Made by a program: the position numbers and the translations under genes
Source of the DNA: Mucidula mucida
Lineage: Eukaryota > Basidiomycota > Agaricomycetes > Agaricales > Physalacriaceae
NCBI GenBank assembly: GCA_015501055.1
Contig: JADNYV010000059.1
Coordinates: 1 to 64,000, forward strand
Reading direction: 5' to 3'
Length of the DNA: 64,000 nucleotides
Part shown: piece by piece, positions 52,538 through 64,000 of the stretch
How the letters are laid out: each line of letters starts with the position of its first letter
Position numbering within the stretch: position 1 is the first letter of the stretch
The notes under the pieces: generated by a model
Database searches by the model: none
Seen by the model: the letters and a program-made list of their open reading frames with translations, nothing else
What the model was told of the DNA's origin: nothing

Positions 52538-54988
52538 ATGTCTTGCTCCATCTACCGTTCTCACCTTCCCGACATTCCTGTTGTCAGCTCCTCCATCTTC
52601 ACCCACTTCTTGGGTCTTGACGCAGAGAAGCCTAGCTACGTCGGTCACCATCCAGGCGACTATCCAGTCTTCATCGACTCGCTCTCTGACACGACGATCA
52701 CTCGTGCCCAACTTCGCTCACTCGCGCTTTCCTTGGGCTACGGAATCCGACACCATCCAAACATCCAAGCAAAACGCGGCGATGTCGCTCTCGTCTTCTC
52801 CCCCAACTCCATTACCTTTCCCGTGGTCATCTTTGGCTGTAAGTACGCGTCGTTGTCGGGACAATCGCCGTGAATAACTTTTACCGTGCAGCTGTTGCCG
52901 CCGGCCTGCGCACCACCCTCGCCAACGTCGCGTATACCCCCCATGAATTGGGTCATCAGTACAAAGACAGTGGGGCCCAACTCATTTACACTACTGAAGA
53001 GGGTATACCCGTTGTTAGGGCTATGCTGAAGGAACTCAATATCGAGGACGGCGACCAAAGATTGATCGTGCTCGGTAAAGGATTCAAGTGGGCTGGGGGT
53101 TTAGACGCGCCCCGGAGTCCAGACGCTACAGGGTTACTGTACCTTGAAGATCTCCTAGGTCTCGGTTCACTCGAAGAAGAGGAAAAGTTTGACGGAAGTG
53201 ACACTCATGAGACGGTATACCTATGCTACAGTTCCGTGCGTAGACGCTCCTGTATGTTGAAATGACGTGACTTACATCTTCCTCAGGGAACTACTGGACA
53301 GCCCAAGGTGTTTGGATAAGTCTATTTTTACACTTCAACGGGTTCTGACGGTCATATTTCTATAGGGCGTGGAGACAACGCACCAGAATCTGACCAGCAA
53401 TGTCGAGATGGTCGTTCCATCCCTTCCAGACTTGACGCAACGGACAGCGTCGGGAGTCCTGCCTTTCTTCCACATCTTTGGTAAGTCCGTCTGCTCTAAC
53501 AGTTCTGCTATTCTTGTCTGATAACTATGTGACAGGCTCCGTAAACCTTCTTCTCCTTCCCCTACGGATGGGCTTCGCAACTGTCGTCCAGCCTCGCTTC
53601 GACCCCATCCAGTACTGCGCCAACATCGAGAAATACAAAGTCGCTTTCAGCCTGATTGTTCCCCCGATTCTTGTCATGCTCGCCAGACATCCAGGCAAGT
53701 TCTTGTCCGCCTCGGAATTCCCAAGCAAACCTAACTTGAATCATAGTGGTCGAGAAGTACGATCTGTCATCTCTCAAAATGATGATTTCTGGGGCTGCTC
53801 CTTTAGCACCTCCGTTAGCAAAGAAGGCATGTTTGTCCACCTGGTGACTTATCTGCACTGACAATGACATATGGTACAGGTTATGGAACGTCTTCGGTCT
53901 CTCAACACCTTCTGCCCTATCGTCCAAGGTTCGTTCCCCGATGTTCGTCGGTAGCCTAGACCCTTATCTCTCGCCTTAGGCTATGGTTTGACTGAGGCGT
54001 CGCCCGTTACGCATCTGGTGCCTTTTGACCTTGCGTCAGACGATAATATTGGCACGTCCGGCCTTCTCATGCCTTCCATCGAAGCTCGCCTTGCCGATGA
54101 AGACGGCCAGGATGTGGCGGAAGGAGAAGCTGGTGAACTCTGGGTGCGCGGACCTAATGTTATGAAGGTATGTAGTCACCGATGGCAGGAGGTCTGCGTG
54201 GCGCTAACACTAGGCGTACTAGGGCTACCTCAACAATCCCACAGCTACCGCAAATACCGTAACACCAGACGGCTGGTTGAAAACGGGAGATGTGGCCATC
54301 AGAGACCACAAAGGGTTCTTTTCAATCGTCGACCGCCGCAAGGAGTTGATCAAGTACAAGGTACGCTATCGTGTTCAAAGATACAGTTCAACGTTGCTCA
54401 CACATTCGATGTTAGGGATTTCAAGGTGTGTCACAAGGGTCTGGCGCTTCGCACCTTGCAGAGATTCATATTGCCTCTTAGTACCCCCAGCGGAGCTCGA
54501 GAGCATTCTGTGCGGTCACCCTGAGATTGCAGACGCGGCGGTCATTGCCATATACGACGAGGAACAAGCGACGGAGCTCCCCAGGTCTGTTCCTTATCTA
54601 TTCCACCTTTTAGATGACATCACGCTAATGGCACGATTTGCGATTAACAGGGCGTACGTTGTGCCCGCCAATCCTGGGAAGCTGAACTGCAGTGTGCAAA
54701 AGGCTACTTTGGAACAGGAAGTCGGGGCATGGATGAAGGGACAGGTCGCTTACCACAAATATCTCCGGGGAGGTGGGCACTTCTGCTTTGCTTGAATTAT
54801 AACATACTAAAGAGTTGACGATTAGGTGTTATCGCTATCGATGTCGTGCCCAAGAGGTAAGAGACTAAATCAACGAGTGTATTCTGTTTCTTACCATTTG
54901 TTGTAGCACTGCTGGTAAAATTCTGCGGAATCAACTGCGTGAGAGGGCGAAGCTTGAGTTGGCACCTGCTGTAAAGGTTGCTGCTTGA
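52538..54988 (+). CDS. Acyl/aryl-CoA ligase 1 (4CL-like, ANL superfamily)
   Basis: Activates a carboxylic acid with ATP and couples it to CoA. I trace 14 exons; the first is 52538-52838. Motifs: [33 protein letters not shown], the P-loop [119 protein letters not shown], and the C-terminal Lys loop [16 protein letters not shown]. All residues needed for adenylation look intact. Unusual splicing: a 21-nt exon (53287-53307), a 10-nt exon (54416-54425), and two introns with GC donors (53695-53746, 53827-53879). It ends AVKVAA, without a peroxisomal signal, unlike its paralog at 60920. Confidence 0.94.
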
Positions 54989-55538
54989 GATTCTTCAATA
55001 CCGTATAATAATGCCGAGAAAATTTGGACGTGTATCAAAAAAATGTATAACAGAATTCTGGCTTGACGAGGCGCCGACAAGTGGAAGTTGAAGTCAACAG
55101 GTGATGGGACCACACAATTCGAAGTGCTTACATGACAGATAAAAAGTACACAACAAGATTGAATTAAGGCGTTCCGCGTTAAGTTGAACTTTGACAGAGC
55201 ATACCGTAATGACAACTACCAAGTCGCAGTACGTGCGGATTGGGTGGCCAGAACAAGGCGCAAGCTGAGAGTGGTGATGTCAATGGCTCATTAGAAACAC
55301 TTGTGTCTCTCACGAGAACACTAGTTGAACCCAAAGAGTCGAGAGTGGTTCATTTCAAACTCAGTTTGCCGGCCGCGACGGCATCATTCACAGCGGCGTA
55401 GCTTGTTCCATCATGAATCATGATTCGTGCTGGCGTTGACCATTCCATCAGCTTCCTATATCAACGCATGGCCTGCCAGCATCGAAAGCCACGTTGGGGC
55501 TTTTCTCAATCCCACCTGACTGGCTTCTTTTCTCACCA
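54989..55538. other. Intergenic
   Basis: About 550 bp between ligase 1 and the F-box-like gene. No feature supported. Confidence 0.5.
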
Positions 55539-56803
55539 TGACGAGTCTCAGCAATCTGAACGACGATGTTCTGGACATTGTGTGCGCATTGGCGAACGAA
55601 GCTGACCATGTACGTTGCTATGCCGGTATTGGCTGTGAACCTGATTATTGTCTCTGCAGCCTTTAGCTTCACTGGAAGCTCTATCCTTGGCGGACAAACG
55701 CATGCATGCGTTATCCGTGCCACATCTCTTCAGGACTATAAAGCTGCACTTGTCTGGCTCCAAAGAGTGGGAGCAAGGCGCCGTTCGTCTGAAATCGTGG
55801 AATCCCGAGTTGGGTCCCTTCGTGAGGTTGGAGTTCTCATACGCAATCTAGTGTGGCGTCTAACCTCGGTGACCGTAGATCTTGTGATGTCCACATCAGT
55901 TTCTCCTACAGATACTTAGAAGATCAAGATCCAGGAACATTCGTACCCGAACTTGCTGCACAATTACCAGAGTTCCTCGGAACACTGACGCGATTGCGAA
56001 GGATGGCATGTACAATTCCAGACGGTCACATCTGTAAATTCCAAGAAGCTTTCTGCAATCGTGCCAACACGCTCTCGTTCCCCCTCGTCAAAGAGCTATA
56101 TGGTGCATCCAGCCGTATTGTCGTTCCATTCTGTCCAAATGTCAAGTACTTCGATATCTCGGAGCCGTCAAGACCCGTTGTGATGCATATACTCTTAAAT
56201 GAGCTTCTCAAAGATGATTTCCGCATCGCGAAAAATGTTACTTACTTGAGGTTATATTATTGTGGGATGCCGAGAAATCTTGAAGGCAAGCCAAACTGTG
56301 ACGATCTGATTTACGGTTGATTGACGATGCTAACAGCCGCACGCGATTGCTTTCCGAACCTCAAAATACTCATGCTTAAAGGACAGTTTTTCCGTCCGTT
56401 CTATGTGCGTAGCATGCAGTGTCAACAGCTTAATGACTTACACAACTCGTTTTAGGATCTCATTCCTCTACTGGCATCCTTTTCGGCAACTCTCAAAGTT
56501 CTCGTTATTCCTCGAGCTGCGGAACTTAAAGCGGGCTTCAATCCACCTTGGTACGATATGATATATCGCGGGCCTTCAAGGCATGAGATTCGCAAGGGAA
56601 TGGAGGTGGAAGAGAAAAAGGCTCGGGAGAATGTAACGAAAGCAGTGTTCAGTGCATGTAAGCACTTGGAGGAGCTGTGGGTAGGTACGGCAATTAGAGC
56701 AAGAGTAGAGCGCCGAGAAGGAAACGTCCACCATATTCAATACGACTTGGATCTGGACTGGGAGGTCGAATTGGCAAAGCGGAAGCGCGAAAACGATTGT
56801 TGA
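55539..56803 (+). CDS. F-box-like protein
   Basis: Opens MTSLSNLNDDVLDIVCALAN; after an intron, PLASLEALSLADKRMHALSV and PHLFRTIKLHLSG form the F-box-like helices common in agaricomycete genomes. Leucine-rich-like segments follow (LPEFLGTLTRLRRMACTIPD, FCPNVKYFDISEP, NVTYLRLYYCGMPRN, CFPNLKILMLKG) and the C-terminus ends AKRKRENDC. Likely a substrate adaptor of an SCF ubiquitin ligase. Near 56318 the frame meets a TGA. It is avoided only if a 39-nt intron (GTGACG...AACAG, about 56300-56338) is spliced out; otherwise the gene is broken there. Confidence 0.62.
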
Positions 56804-56948
56804 CTACCACGTCGTTGATCCAAATGCATGCATGTCCTCCTCCAATTGCTGTACTTATACACTATATCGTTGTAAGAGATATTGTATGATCAGGGTAAAC
56901 ATCGATTAGCCAATATATAGCGATATGCATAAGTCTAAAGTGAATGTG

Positions 56949-58050
56949 CTAGTCTCTATCCTTGTCCTTGTCGCCGTCTCTTGGTTTTCCGCCCTTGAAT
57001 AACGTCTCATGGGCTGTGTGCACAGCATGTTCTGCGATGCGCCAAGGCTCCTTGGTTTGTGCATTAGTCCATGCTTTGTCAGCAAACCGCTGCATTGTTC
57101 CAGTGGAGAGGCTCTCTCGGAATATCCCTAGCACATTCCACGTCGGCTTAAGCACCTTGTCAAAGCGGTCCCATAAGGGAAAATGTGGGGGTAAGGAAAC
57201 AAGAAGGGAGTCTGCACTGTGGTTTATATGAGATATTGAACGTGACAAGTAGGGAAGGAGCATACTGAGTGTCTGGAAACGGACGAGGTGGCACGATAGC
57301 ACCCCACCACTTTGAGCCTTCAGGAGAATCCGTCTGGTTGTTCTCCAGAAACTGCTCGTACTCCTGCCATGTTGCCCGCCGCTTCTCTTTGTAGCTCTCT
57401 CTCCGAGCCTGCCTTTGCAGATCAAAGTTCATAGTCGCCAGTTTCTCCACGCTGGCATGTGTGCTTTTCGTAGTCCACAGATACCAGCCCTCGTCCCAAT
57501 ACTTTTTCGGCGGTATCGGTACAGGGTGGTCCGCGTCGGGATCCGGGGGCTTTCCGCCGAGGAATCGCGGGACATTGACAGGCTGGCCTTCAGCCGGTAG
57601 CGGGTACTTTGCTTTGCCATCGTCGTCTGTATCTTGGTGTCGCCGGAATGCTAGGATGTTCCGGACTTCGTGCGCAAACACCCGCCGCACACAGAGAGAG
57701 CGGCATCCTGGCTGCTGCGAGGTTATCCTGCCGCGCACTGTCTGGGTACAGTACGTTATACACCATTCGTCGGTCTTTGGCGAGTGCTCTCCTGGATAGA
57801 TGGTCAACACTGGATAACCGCCGATGTCGCTGGGTACACACCAGACGGTGGAGTTAGGATCTTTATGGTCCACCAATTCGCAAATGCAGGCTGCCGTACA
57901 CCTGGGGCGGGTGTCTGTTGCGCGGACGATGTCGAAGGTGATGAGGATGAGGATGAGGAAGGGGAAGGCATAAGTTGTTGAGTGGGTGGAATGAAGCAAG
58001 TCACCGAGTCTCTCAGTTGATGCAAGCGCCAGTAAGCCGGCAGCCTCCAT
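56949..58050 (-). CDS. Hypothetical protein with N-terminal hydrophobic segment
   Basis: The ATG at 58050 opens MEAAGLLALASTERLGDLLH, then a hydrophobic stretch FPFLILILITFDIVRA. A Cys-rich part follows (RCTAACICELVDH, VWCVPSDIGG, WCITYCTQTVRG, GCRSLCVRRVFAHEVRN). Then come Pro-rich PPDPDADHPVPIPPKKYWDE, a basic helix (RQARRESYKEKRRATWQEYE), and after an intron LWDRFDKVLKPTWNVLGIFR with a charged end GKPRDGDKDKDRD. About 340 residues. The first half looks secreted or membrane-bound, the second resembles matrix or cytosolic sequence. Family not recognised. Confidence 0.66.
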
Positions 58051-59221
58051 GCCGCCCGTGCCGATTCAGTCGGAGCTTCAATGTCGAGTGTATACTCAAT
58101 TTTTTTCATCGTGTTTCTTTACCAGTGCCGTTCGAAGAATCGTCGTCGCAGCTTCCGTACAGAGAGCCTTGGCTCTCTCAATTCGCTGTGGGGAAAGTCC
58201 CCGGAGATGCAGAGCGTGTCCTCGTCCGACTAATGGAAAGCAACCGGCTCCAAGCACGTCGGTACCGGACGCGGATGGCGGGAATGTTTTGCTTGGTCTT
58301 TGCTATCTGGCTTGTCCTCGCTCCTTCTCAGCCACTCTGCCGCCTGGCTGAAGGTGTTCTACCTGTGAAGGTGCTCTTGCGCGAAGATACGAGCGTACGT
58401 GTTGCTGGGTAGGATGCTGGACGTCAAGGCACTTTGTTGCTCATAGGCATAGTTATACGATTGGGACCTTACCGGGTCTTCAACACAATGGGGCTCACTC
58501 TCATTCGGCATTGGCCAACATATTTTTTCCTCCTTTGAAGAATTCGTTTCTTCGTCGCGTCGCATCGTGCTCTGGACTACGTGAGCATTATACCTCTTTT
58601 CTTATACATGATGCTTCAAAGTTTTCTTTGAATTTCTTCATGGAGTATACCTCTTCTTGAGGGCGTGCTCCAAACTTGACACCTCTGATATTGACCTTCG
58701 CTATTTCTCTGAACGCCGATCTGACAACAATTTTAGGTTGCGAGTATCTCATAGCGTAGTATTGGTATTGATATGGTTTCTCTTGTATCGTTGAGCAACA
58801 TGTCACGTCAATCAACCCGCTTGTTGAAGTACAGATCCTCAGTCAGTTCGAAATCTCAACGCATAACTCCATGGTTTATCTCAGGTCGTGTTTGCTGGAC
58901 TTCAAACTTCGAAGGGCTTTATGCGGAGGTGTGAACTGCGCATGTCTATTGGTCGTCCTTACCATCTCCGTTTAGACGCCACAAGCTGTTCGTTGACCTT
59001 CTGCCGCATCTCCTTACCACATCCCGAGGTCCTGTATCGTGTTGACGTGCGAAAAGAGGTTGCTTACAACACCAATTATATTCATCTTTTGGGCGACATT
59101 TCGATGAATTATTCATGCCGTTCATCAGGCCCTCCAAAAATTGCTGTTTTCCTGTCCATTTATGCTCGATTATTCCACGCCGAAGGCTATCTTATAGGTG
59201 ATCTTTAGGCAATGCATTGTA
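58051..59221. other. Region with weak ORFs
   Basis: About 1.17 kb. A plus-strand open frame near 58130-58412 contains RMAGMFCLVFAIWLVLAPSQ, a membrane-like segment, but I cannot join it to an ATG by a clean splice. Other ORFs have no features. Confidence 0.35.
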
Positions 59222-60235
59222 ATGATTATGCCTCCCACAGCCCATTCGTCAGTCGTCTCCGGTGCTTCAGAGCTAGTGGCGGCTGGGCCAAACCTCTTCT
59301 CATGCCCCGAGGCTGTCGTGACATTCTGGCTTGCCCTGACCATCTATGGCGTCGTCCGCTTCGTCCATCCTCGCTTCTGGCCAGGTGCCATCGTCTGGAG
59401 TACGCTCAAGAGGAGCAGGGATGCGCAGGAGCGTTTAATGGGTGATCTGCATCTTCTCGCCGAGCGAGAGGTTGTTCTGGAAGAGAAGGTCTTCCGGTAT
59501 TTATTTGATGCACTCATAGTATACGTATGAAACTAATGAAGCTTGCCGCTAGTCTCAAGAAGAAGAGCCAGGCTCTACGAGCACGCCACACCGAACTGAT
59601 CGAATTGGGTGTAACAATGTATATTAGACGGGCTTCTGCTATCTACACGGACGCTCGTGCTCTAAGAAGAGAGATGGATGACATCGAGGAAGACCTTGAG
59701 GTGAGTGATAGGGCATCGATTCACAAGCCAAAAATATTGATGCTGTTCAGGACGCGAGTACATGTCGGCGTCAACAAACGATGGCTATCATGAAGAAGTG
59801 GACCAATCGTGAAGTGAGTTATGCGGCATTTCGTACAGCCATCAATGACATCGAATGTTAGAAGAGAATATGTGACTCGTACTGCTAGTTGTTTAGTCGT
59901 GTTGGAGCATCATACTATAGAGGCGGATGATATGTACATATCACGACCATCCGCCATATCTAAGCAATTTTTTCTGGTTTCTATCTATCATGCATTTACT
60001 GGAGCTCTAAGGATCGCTAATTTCAACTCAGGACCACACGCGCCTCGAAGCCTGTAAGCTCATCCTTCACGGGGTCGTCGGAAGTGACATTCCAGCCGAC
60101 TGTCTTGTACCTCAGTTGAACGCAAACGCGAACCAGCCGTCTGTCAGTGAAATAAAATGCGCCGTTGAGCATGGATCATCGCATACATGTCCTCCGACAG
60201 AGCCGTGCCGGACACGACTCCACCGACCATCTTGA
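59222..60235 (+). CDS. Hypothetical membrane/coiled-coil protein
   Basis: Starts MIMPPTAHSSVVSGASELVA; a membrane segment AVVTFWLALTIYGVVRFV is followed by a basic patch. After an intron beginning at about 59499 comes LAASLKKKSQALRARHTELI and YTDARALRREMDDIEEDLE, a coiled-coil-like helix. Then DASTCRRQQTMAIMKKWTNR, an intron, and a last exon DHTRLEACKLILHGVVGSDI ending RTRLHRPS. Exons fit in frame, but the last two junctions are less certain. No family recognised. Confidence 0.55.
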
Positions 60236-60919
60236 AGTACATCAGGACTGCCCCACCCCCGTCGCTACTCAAGTACTCGTTATTGAGTGTTACATGTTCT
60301 TGACGAAGTCCTAAGGCTGCATCGGCCGAACTGCTCCGGCTAGCGCGAGCCCACTTATGGAAAGTCTTGGCTGTAGTATACTAGTTAACTGTTAGCCTCA
60401 GACTGAGACATTGTTCAACGTTCAACGTTCAATTATCTTCAGCCACAGGGGTCTTGGCAAGCGCCCCGCATTCCCCGCAATCAATTTCCAATCGAACACC
60501 CTGAGGTCCCTAGGCTCTCAATGCTTTCTTTTGGCTTTCTGGGCCTATCCGTCAGAAACCCACTACACTTCCTCGGAGTGCAAACAGTACCGAATGAGGG
60601 CCTGTTCGCTGCTCGGTTTAAAATGACTCCGGCTGCAAGTGGATCGGAACTTGTTTGACGCGCTTGAACTTGGGTTGCTTAAGCCGACTCGGTACCCCTT
60701 GGTAAACAGTTGGACCCATCATGAGCACTAGACGCACTTCGCCCGCATGCAGGTTAACCACTTAATCTGAATCCGACGCGGGACACGGGTCGAAGTTGTC
60801 AACTTCCCCAGTTGATCGAAATCCGGTTATTGGGTTGACAGATTTCCGGCAACATATATAATAAGGGTTTGTTCAGGACATATTGTTGGTGCATCTTTTT
60901 GTCCCTCCACAACATTGCT
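60236..60919. other. Upstream region of acyl-CoA ligase 2
   Basis: About 680 bp. Holds the TATA box at 60855-60864; no gene supported. Confidence 0.5.
60855..60864 (+). promoter_or_regulatory. TATA box of acyl-CoA ligase 2
   Basis: TATATAATAA about 55-65 bp upstream of the start codon at 60920. Confidence 0.5.
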
Positions 60920-63214
60920 ATGCCCGCCACCATCTACCGCTCGTCTTATCCCGACGTCCCACTCGTCCACCGCTCTGTATTTAGTCATTTTCTGGATGAT
61001 AGCAAGCCAGGGTACATCGGACATTGGCCCGACACTGTTCCCGCCTTTATTGACGCGGTGTCGGGCACGACGATAAGCCGCAGCGAGACTAGAGCCCTCT
61101 CCCTAGCACTCGCCTTTGGTCTCAGGAACCACCCAGGGATTCGCGCGAAGCGGGGGGACACCGCTCTCCTTTACTCACCGAATTCCCTCGCATGGCCTGT
61201 AGTGGTCTTCGGATGTACGTAGTATCCGCGTCTTCTTGCACGTCACAAGCTTAGACCTCTTCTTCAGCCATCGCGGCCGGTCTGCGCACCAGTTTCGCCA
61301 ATAACGCATATACCAGCCATGAACTCGCTTTCCAATATCAGGATAGTGGAGCCAATGTCATTTTCACGACAGAGGAGGGCCTGCCCACAGTTAGGCAGAT
61401 GTTCCAAGAAATCGGCGCTGGCAAAGACGGGGACAAGCGCATTGTTGTGCTTGGAAACTCGCTCAAGTGGGCGGGAGGACCAGACGCGCCGCGCAGCCCA
61501 GCTTCGGCGTCACTCATACGTTTGGAGGACCTACTTTCTCTGGGTTCGTTACAAAAGGAGGAACTGTTTGATGGAAGAGATGCACACGCGACTGCCGTAC
61601 TGTGCTATAGTTCGGTGTGTCATCCTTTCGGCTGGTGTCCCACAACACGCCTAACCTTTTTCAGGGGACTACTGGTAAACCAAAGGTAACGTTATTTTCT
61701 GTCCCACAATGCAACTTACACTGATCTACTCTGACTTTTAGGGTGTTGAGGTACTCTTAGCTCTCTGAAAGTTTTCTTTCTACGTCTAATTCTAGGACTA
61801 GACAACTCACCAAAACCTTACCTCCGTCGCCGACATGGTCATGGTCGCGCTTCCCGAGCTTTCTGGTGGCGCCAGTCTGGGTATTCTCCCCTTCTACCAC
61901 ATTTACGGTATGTTGGCGCTCTTTGAAGCCATATTGACCATCTGAATCACACGTTCAGGCGCCGTAAAACTGATCTTCTTCTCCCTTCGCGCTGGCCTCC
62001 CTACGGTGATCATGCAGCGATTTGAACCGGAACAGTACTGCGCCAATGTCGAAAGATACAAGATCACCTTCAGTCTCATCGTTCCGCCAGTATTGGTTGT
62101 CTTAGCCAGGCATCCAGGTACATTTCACCGTTTCGTTCAGAATGAGGATTGATGTCCATAACCCAGCCGTGTCCAAATACAACATGACATCTCTTAAGCT
62201 TATCTTTTCTGGCGCTGCTCCCCTGGGTGCTGCTCTTACCCAACAGGTGTGCCTCTCAATACGCGTTCTATCTTTTCTGATATGTGGTAGGTCACGAATC
62301 GTCTGCGCTCTGTAAACGTCAAATGCCCCATCCTTCAGGGATATGGCCTGACGGAAACTTCTCCTACTACTCATCTTATACCATACAAACAATACAAAGA
62401 CGCCATAGGAAGTATTGGTACACTACTTCCCAACCTGCAGGCTCGTCTAGTCGATGAAGATGGCGTCGATGTCAAAGAGGGCGAACCTGGAGAACTATGG
62501 GTGCGAGGCCCAACAATAATGAAGGTGCGCTAGAGATAGTCACATTCTTCATCGAGACTTATGCTCTCACAGGGATACTTGAACAACCCATCGGCCACGA
62601 AGAACTCTATAACACCGGACGGGTGGTTCCAAACAGGAGACGTTGCAATTCGAAAGAAATCGGGACTGTACTACATTGTAGATAGGCGGAAGGAGTTGAT
62701 AAAGTACAAGGGATTCCAAGGTAAACTCCTCCAACAAGTATACGCGTTCTGCGCTTATGATCGCGTAGTTCCTCCCGCTGAATTAGAGAGTGTGTTACTT
62801 TCGCATCCAGACATTGCTGATGCCGCCGTGATTGGGATATACGACGAGGCTCAGGCAACTGAACTTCCAAGGCGAGCTTTCCTGAACTCTGCATGCACGA
62901 AGATGGTTGTTGACGCGTCATACAGAGCATACATTGTACCGGCGGATCCCAAAAAGGTGGCCACAGACGCCCAGAAGGCCAAATATACCAAAGACGTTGC
63001 AAAGTGGATTCAAGGGCAGGTTGCTAGACACAAGTTCCTGCGCGGAGGTACGTAGCAGCTAGGCTATCTGAACTGTCGACTGATGAAAGGCGTAGGTGTC
63101 GTGGTTATAGATGTTGTACCAAAGAGTGCAGCGGGCAAGATTCTCAGGCGGGAGTTGCGCGAGCGGGCAAAGACGGAGGTTGTGGCGACGGCGACTGTTA
63201 CGGCCAAGTTATAA
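60920..63214 (+). CDS. Acyl/aryl-CoA ligase 2 (4CL-like), probably peroxisomal
   Basis: Paralog of the ligase at 52538, alignable throughout. Opens MPATIYRSSYPDVPLVHRSV. Motifs: SPNSLAWPVVVFG, P-loop [119 protein letters not shown] and the catalytic Lys loop PKSAAGKILRRELRER. The last three residues are AKL, a PTS1-like peroxisome signal, so a role in beta-oxidation or side-chain shortening is plausible. I trace 12 exons, including a 21-nt exon (61665-61685) directly followed by a 9-nt exon (61742-61750). Intron 62872-62925 has a GC donor and, being 54 nt without a stop, could also be read through. Confidence 0.95.
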
Positions 63215-64000
63215 TTATGTTTTGATTATTCTATGTACGGTAGCATCTGTTTCATGATATCCGTTTCGTATGCTCGGGTCTACCACCCGTAAAGCAGTTC
63301 GATTGAACGAGGAAGTCCTTCAGCATTAGAGGAGCACGCTCACGAAATCGGGCGCCATCGGTCTCAGCGGTTCCCAGAGCCTCAACATAATGCAGGCCGA
63401 TTTTCTTTTGGGGCGGCGAGAGCACGCATGCATTTGTTCGTCTTTGACAGAGCAACAAGAAACTCAGACTGCGTGTGCAATCTTACATGCGCGCCCGAGA
63501 TGAGTAATAATTTCGAGGACCTGTTTCGAAAGCGCCGGAATAAAGCTGGTTGCACGTTGGATAAAGGACATTGACTGGTTCGATGACCCAGTCGCACAAA
63601 AGAATACTTTGGATTTCAGCCTCGTCTAAGCACTTCAATTCCGAATTGAGAGTGCAATTATAATTTGGAGTCGAGCAATTACGCCGAGGGACCTGCCGAA
63701 CTTTCTGTGCTGTCGGCGCTCGCGGTGGAAAGGTGTTTATTCTTCGGAGTCGTCTCTGAAGAAAGCGTGAGTATTCTTCCACTGCCTTGGAACATAAGTC
63801 CCACCAATTTGGTCCATGTGCCGAGTCGTGAGCACTTGGGTATCGACATGAACCTGCCTGAATGAAGAATTAGTCTCCGAACTGGATGTTTGTGGAGGTA
63901 GACTGACAAGCTGTTGGGCCGCGTCCTATTTCCGCTGACAGTACCTGCTGTCGCACGTTCTGGATCTTCAGTGTAGACGCTGATGCCCGTGGAGCGGGCG
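63215..64000. other. End of window; possible minus-strand gene, partial
   Basis: Overlapping minus-strand frames between 63252 and 63909 look more protein-like than chance (ARFRERAPLMLKDFLVQSN near 63300-63360; EIQSILLCDWVIEPVNVLYP near 63560-63630). I could not fix the exon order or a family. They may be the 3' part of a gene extending past the window edge. Confidence 0.3.

Noticed and set aside
58048..58051. Start codons of opposite genes overlapping in CATG
   Set aside because: The minus-strand gene is supported, but the plus-strand reading from 58049 has no convincing continuation; CATG is simply a palindrome.

Overview
The window looks like nuclear DNA of a filamentous basidiomycete, most likely an agaricomycete. 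Genes on both strands are broken by many short introns of about 45-60 nt. Several products belong to families typical of mushroom-forming fungi: a PriA-like cysteine-rich secreted protein, a DUF6534 membrane protein, Armillaria-type flavin halogenases and an F-box-like protein. No CRISPR array, operon or rRNA gene was seen. All coordinates of spliced genes run from start codon to stop codon and include introns; exon limits were worked out by eye.

Layout. 0.2-2.2 kb: secreted GH43 xylosidase-like enzyme (-). 2.2-6.6 kb: sparse, with weak ORFs and one four-exon hypothetical gene (+). 6.6-11.2 kb: long Bud4/anillin-like cytokinesis gene (-). 11.8-13.8 kb: membrane-anchored pepsin-fold protein without its catalytic motifs and with an apparent one-base frameshift. 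14-18.4 kb: GT17 glycosyltransferase, an acidic U3 snoRNA-associated-type protein and an aldo/keto reductase. 18.8-19.4 kb: two identical tRNA-Ser(GCT) genes head to head in an inverted repeat. 19.5-23.5 kb: phospholipid:diacylglycerol acyltransferase and a helical unknown. 24.2-26.4 kb: flavin-dependent halogenase 1. 26.9-37.6 kb: SNG1-like membrane protein, BRCT protein, NAD kinase, a small unknown and an Asteroid-type PIN/XPG protein. 37.9 kb: third identical tRNA-Ser. 38.4-41.4 kb: PriA-like protein and ERV14/cornichon. 41.7-46.7 kb: flavin-dependent halogenase 2, divergent from an MFS transporter. 47.6-50.9 kb: DUF6534 protein and an Aly/REF-like RRM protein. 50.9-52.0 kb: about 1.1 kb bounded by 72-bp inverted repeats, probably a non-autonomous DNA transposon. 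52.5-63.2 kb: two paralogous acyl-CoA ligases with an F-box-like gene and two unknowns between them.

Functional reading. Most genes are housekeeping (lipid storage, ER export, NADP supply, glycan synthesis, ribosome and mRNA biogenesis, septation). On top of this lies a scattered accessory set: two halogenases, an exporter-like MFS protein and two adenylate-forming ligases. These could act in secondary metabolism, but no polyketide synthase, NRPS or terpene synthase is in the window, so I do not call a biosynthetic cluster. The points most worth checking are the halogenase pair, the micro-exons and GC-AG introns in the ligases, the decayed pepsin-like gene, the inverted-repeat element and the duplicated tRNA-Ser units.
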